Positions 61,486-64,000 of a DNA stretch of 64,000 nucleotides are shown in pieces. The notes under the pieces were generated by a model. It was not told where the DNA came from, did not search any database, and saw only the letters and a program-made list of their open reading frames with translations. The stretch spans positions 1 through 64,000 of the forward strand of contig CAJQUW010011088.1 of NCBI GenBank assembly GCA_907163375.1. Direction: 5' to 3'. Position numbers and translations under genes: made by a program. The stretch is from Prostheceraeus crozeri. Taxonomy: Eukaryota; Platyhelminthes; Polycladida; Euryleptidae. Positions within the stretch are counted from its first letter, which is position 1. Every line of letters begins with the position of its first letter.

Positions 61486-64000
61486 AACTTTCTAGTGCTG
61501 TGGTGAACACTGTTTTCATATAACATTCTAAACTCTCAGTCTCACTGCAGTAGAAGACTGCTTTTAGTAAACCTGATGAAGCTAATCTAACAGTCATGGA
61601 GTTTGAATTTCCTAATAGGGAAACATTTGGCAACTGTCTCCAATAAAACTTTCTAACACTGTGAAAGTAAGTTACAAGACAATCTACACTGTGCAGTAAA
61701 ACCTTTTCGATAAAACTTTCTAACGCTGTGAAAGTAAGTTGCAAGACAATCTACACTGTGCAGCAAAATCTTTTCGATAAAACTTTCTAGTGCTGTGGTG
61801 AGTTCGGTCAGTCATAAAACTTCAATGTGCTAACATTTCGTAAAACTATTTGACTACACTAACGCTTGCATTTCATGACGCTTGTGTTTCGTAAAACGCC
61901 ATGATCAAACATACTATACTATACATCAACCTCTGTTGCAGCAAAACGTTTGTACAACATGATAAAGTTTCTGACGACGCTGACAAGAGCTTGTTCACTA
62001 GCGAAGAGAGAAGTCTGTGATATGTTGCATGTGGTGCAAGGGTGGCCTCCCGTTTCATCCCTTCATCATTTCGTCTCCGTGATACAGACAGTTCTTAAAA
62101 GAACTCATGGCTCATTCTCGCATGGTTGGCCAACTGTCGGGAGACAAGTGCAATGGAGATTTTATGAGGTAACCTGTGGCAGATAGCTAAATGTCGCCCT
62201 GGTGGTCAGAGTACAACGTTGAGACGAAAGACAATCACTTGCAAACATGACGCAGAGAGGTTTCACAAGGATTGCCATTGCCCACGTCCCGTGCAGTACT
62301 CATCGCTACGGACTTCACCGCTGTCTCGAAAGAACGCCCACCAACAGGAAGTATCACACCGAAAATCTCCGTGACTTGCACCGTCCATGACTTGATCGCC
62401 AGACATGAAAACCGGTGGAGTTGGTAAGAGGAAACATCCCAAGTCGTTGCTTTGATCAGCTTGATAGCAAGCCGTAGAGAGGGATAGCAAGCCATGATTC
62501 CCCAGCGTTTTGCAATGGAGATGTTTAGATGCCACCCATGACAAGATAGCTAAGACTCAACCGATTGGCGTTCAAAGTGCTACCTTGAGAACTGTGTCAA
62601 AATGCCCAACATGAGTCGCCCAAGCGGTTTCGGTCTAAAATATGACACACTCCCTTGCCACACTTATCACTACGGCATCATCCGCCGTCCCGAAGGAACA
62701 CCCTGTCAGTGGAATATTACAGCAAAACTCTCCGTGTCTTGCTCGCTTTCAGTGAAAAGCTGCTTGTATAATGTAGAGACATGAGAAGACTGGCTCGTAC
62801 ACACTTATCCTTGGCTTCATTGACTTCAGCAGAGTCGAAAACCCCAGAAAACCTCCAAAACTAGTGAATTCAAATTTTTCAACTTTTTAGCACTACTTAT
62901 GAAATTTTATAAGTAGTCTATCACTTAGGGCAGGTCAAGACCTATCGAACCCTTTTTGAATCAAGTCAAACGGACTTGTAGAAGCAAAGTTACAAGCCTT
63001 TAGAGTTTTGGAGTCTTTTATGGCCTGGAGACAAAGGCCATCTCCTGACGAACCTCTAAGTCTGACGCCTTAGCTGATATCAGCAATGAAATTTTCTAAG
63101 TCGGTTTCTTAGCAGAAACCCGGTTTTCGGAGATTTCCAATGCTATCATCAGAGCTCCGGAGTTCACCTACCCCAACCCAGTCGGGAGGAGACCTGATTT
63201 CCACAAGCAGAGTCTCCACTTATATAGTTTGTGGCGATCAGCTGATGACGTAATGTCCATCATCCAAAAACTTTAAACCCGTCTATCTCCGGTTCTACTA
63301 CTCCGATTGACTTCAAATTTTGAGTGCCATGTTTTCTCGCTCTCCCCTTTCATTTAAGACATCCCTCGACCCTCTACGATGACCAGGAGCCGAGCTGAAA
63401 AAACTCAGTCGTTTTTTCAAAAGTATCCAAAATCTTGGAAAATGTGCAAAAACTCGATTTTCAACAGGCTCTCATTTGGAAATGAAACCTTCCACGCATC
63501 TGAAAAGATAGGATCCTAGACAACAAAGTGCGGTCTTGCCCGTAAAAGAAACCCGAGCTCTTCATTCACTTTCAATCCTCCCCTATTCATCGCCAAAGGT
63601 GGCCACAATTTAACATTTTCAGGAAAAAATCTCATGTGGAGACCCAACTTTTCAACTTTTTCTCTGCGATTGACTTGAAACTCACCCTCTAGATGTAGAA
63701 TGGCACGCTGATTCCAAATCTGATCTCTGATTTCCCGTCCGAGGCTTGGTTCACCCGCTAGAGCCGTTTTCGTAAAAATTCTATCTCTGTCGTTTTTTCG
63801 CCAATGTCCCAAATTTTCAGTGACGTCTCACATCTACACGAAGGCAGACAGGAACAAGCCGTGTCTTCCACTGAATTTGTCTCATTCTTAGCCTTCAAAT
63901 GAGCTATTGCACGACTTTCTACGATCCCTACAACCAAAGTTGGAAGATCGCTGCCGAGGGGGGTCAGCACTTTTTCTCTCCGATTGAGATGGAAAGAAGT
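61486..64000. repeat. Right terminal inverted repeat of element C (continues beyond window)
   Basis: Inverse copy of about 32,022-34,600 with a few per cent differences and small indels. The outer end is outside the window. Confidence 0.92.
62246..62720 (+). repeat. Two diverged copies of a roughly 130-bp block in the right TIR of C
   Basis: Blocks at about 62,246-62,370 and 62,598-62,720 share the order ATGA..., GTTTC, CTACGG, CGTC(C/T)CGAA(A/G)GAAC, TATTACA/TATCACA, CTCCGTG. Mirrored in the left TIR (33,290-33,420 and 33,650-33,780). A third diverged copy is at 60,590-60,720. Confidence 0.6.

Larger units (their letters stand above)
30930..64000. mobile_element. Element C: large Polinton-like element with TIRs over 2.5 kb, interrupted by element B
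   Basis: Left and right arms are inverted copies: position 32,022 pairs with 64,000, and 34,600 pairs with about 61,486, so the right arm continues beyond the window. Between the arms lie a TBP-like gene, a spliced-looking POLB, and a 155-codon ORF. Without B, the inner part is about 8.3 kb. Arms differ by only a few per cent by eye, so the insertion is not ancient. No integrase, capsid or ATPase gene was seen in the visible part, so assignment as a Polinton rests on POLB and TIRs. It is broken: about four breaks in POLB plus the insertion of B. Confidence 0.75.

Noticed and set aside
1-64000. CRISPR arrays, rRNA genes or bacterial operons
   Set aside because: No regularly spaced repeats with unique spacers, no rRNA words, and intron-containing host exons point to a eukaryotic genome.

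Overview
The window looks like nuclear DNA of an invertebrate animal, probably marine, dense in mobile DNA. A host gene with phased GT-AG introns, a Penelope-like retroelement, tRNA-derived SINEs, mariner, piggyBac and MITE copies, and three Polinton/Maverick-type virus-like elements all point that way. I cannot name the species.

Layout. (1) 1 to about 15,980: Polinton A, AT-rich. Its left end lies outside the window. It carries protease, integrase, PLA2-like, capsid, fibre-like, POLB, packaging ATPase, penton and membrane-protein genes and is broken in many places. (2) About 15,980-30,900: host DNA. Six minus-strand exons of an organic-anion transporter gene (SLCO/OATP) lie between 17,640 and 28,354. 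Their introns and flanks hold SINEs, a Penelope-like element with a 12-bp target duplication, a MITE and a mariner relic. (3) About 30,900 to beyond 64,000: element C, less AT-rich, with terminal inverted repeats longer than 2.5 kb. It has a spliced-looking POLB of another lineage and a TATA-binding-protein-like gene. (4) 35,871-54,416: Polinton B (18.5 kb) inserted in the TBP-like gene of C, with exact 6-bp target duplications TATAGT. (5) 39,375-41,675: a piggyBac element inserted in a capsid-module gene of B at TTAA. The order of insertion is therefore C, then B, then piggyBac.

How the genes fit together. A and B share a minus-strand virion module (integrase, PLA2-like, hydrophobic protein, double-jelly-roll capsid protein, pVI-like protein, fibre-like protein), a plus-strand protease, and a distal minus-strand module (packaging ATPase, penton, coiled-coil protein, membrane protein). 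The middle replication modules are unrelated. A has a zinc-finger POLB; B has a different POLB, a zinc-finger repeat protein and a second, membrane-anchored packaging-type ATPase. With C, the window holds three POLB lineages.

Most unusual signals: mini double-hairpin elements scattered in A, including one 34-bp unit present twice in opposite orientation; the TBP-like gene in C; the whole-module swap between A and B; a hammerhead-ribozyme-like core in two tRNA-derived SINE copies; a bacteriophage tail-fibre-type motif in the fibre-like proteins; and a shared TAAAAATG-type context at many gene starts in A and B. All coordinates and motif matches were read by eye, without database searches.
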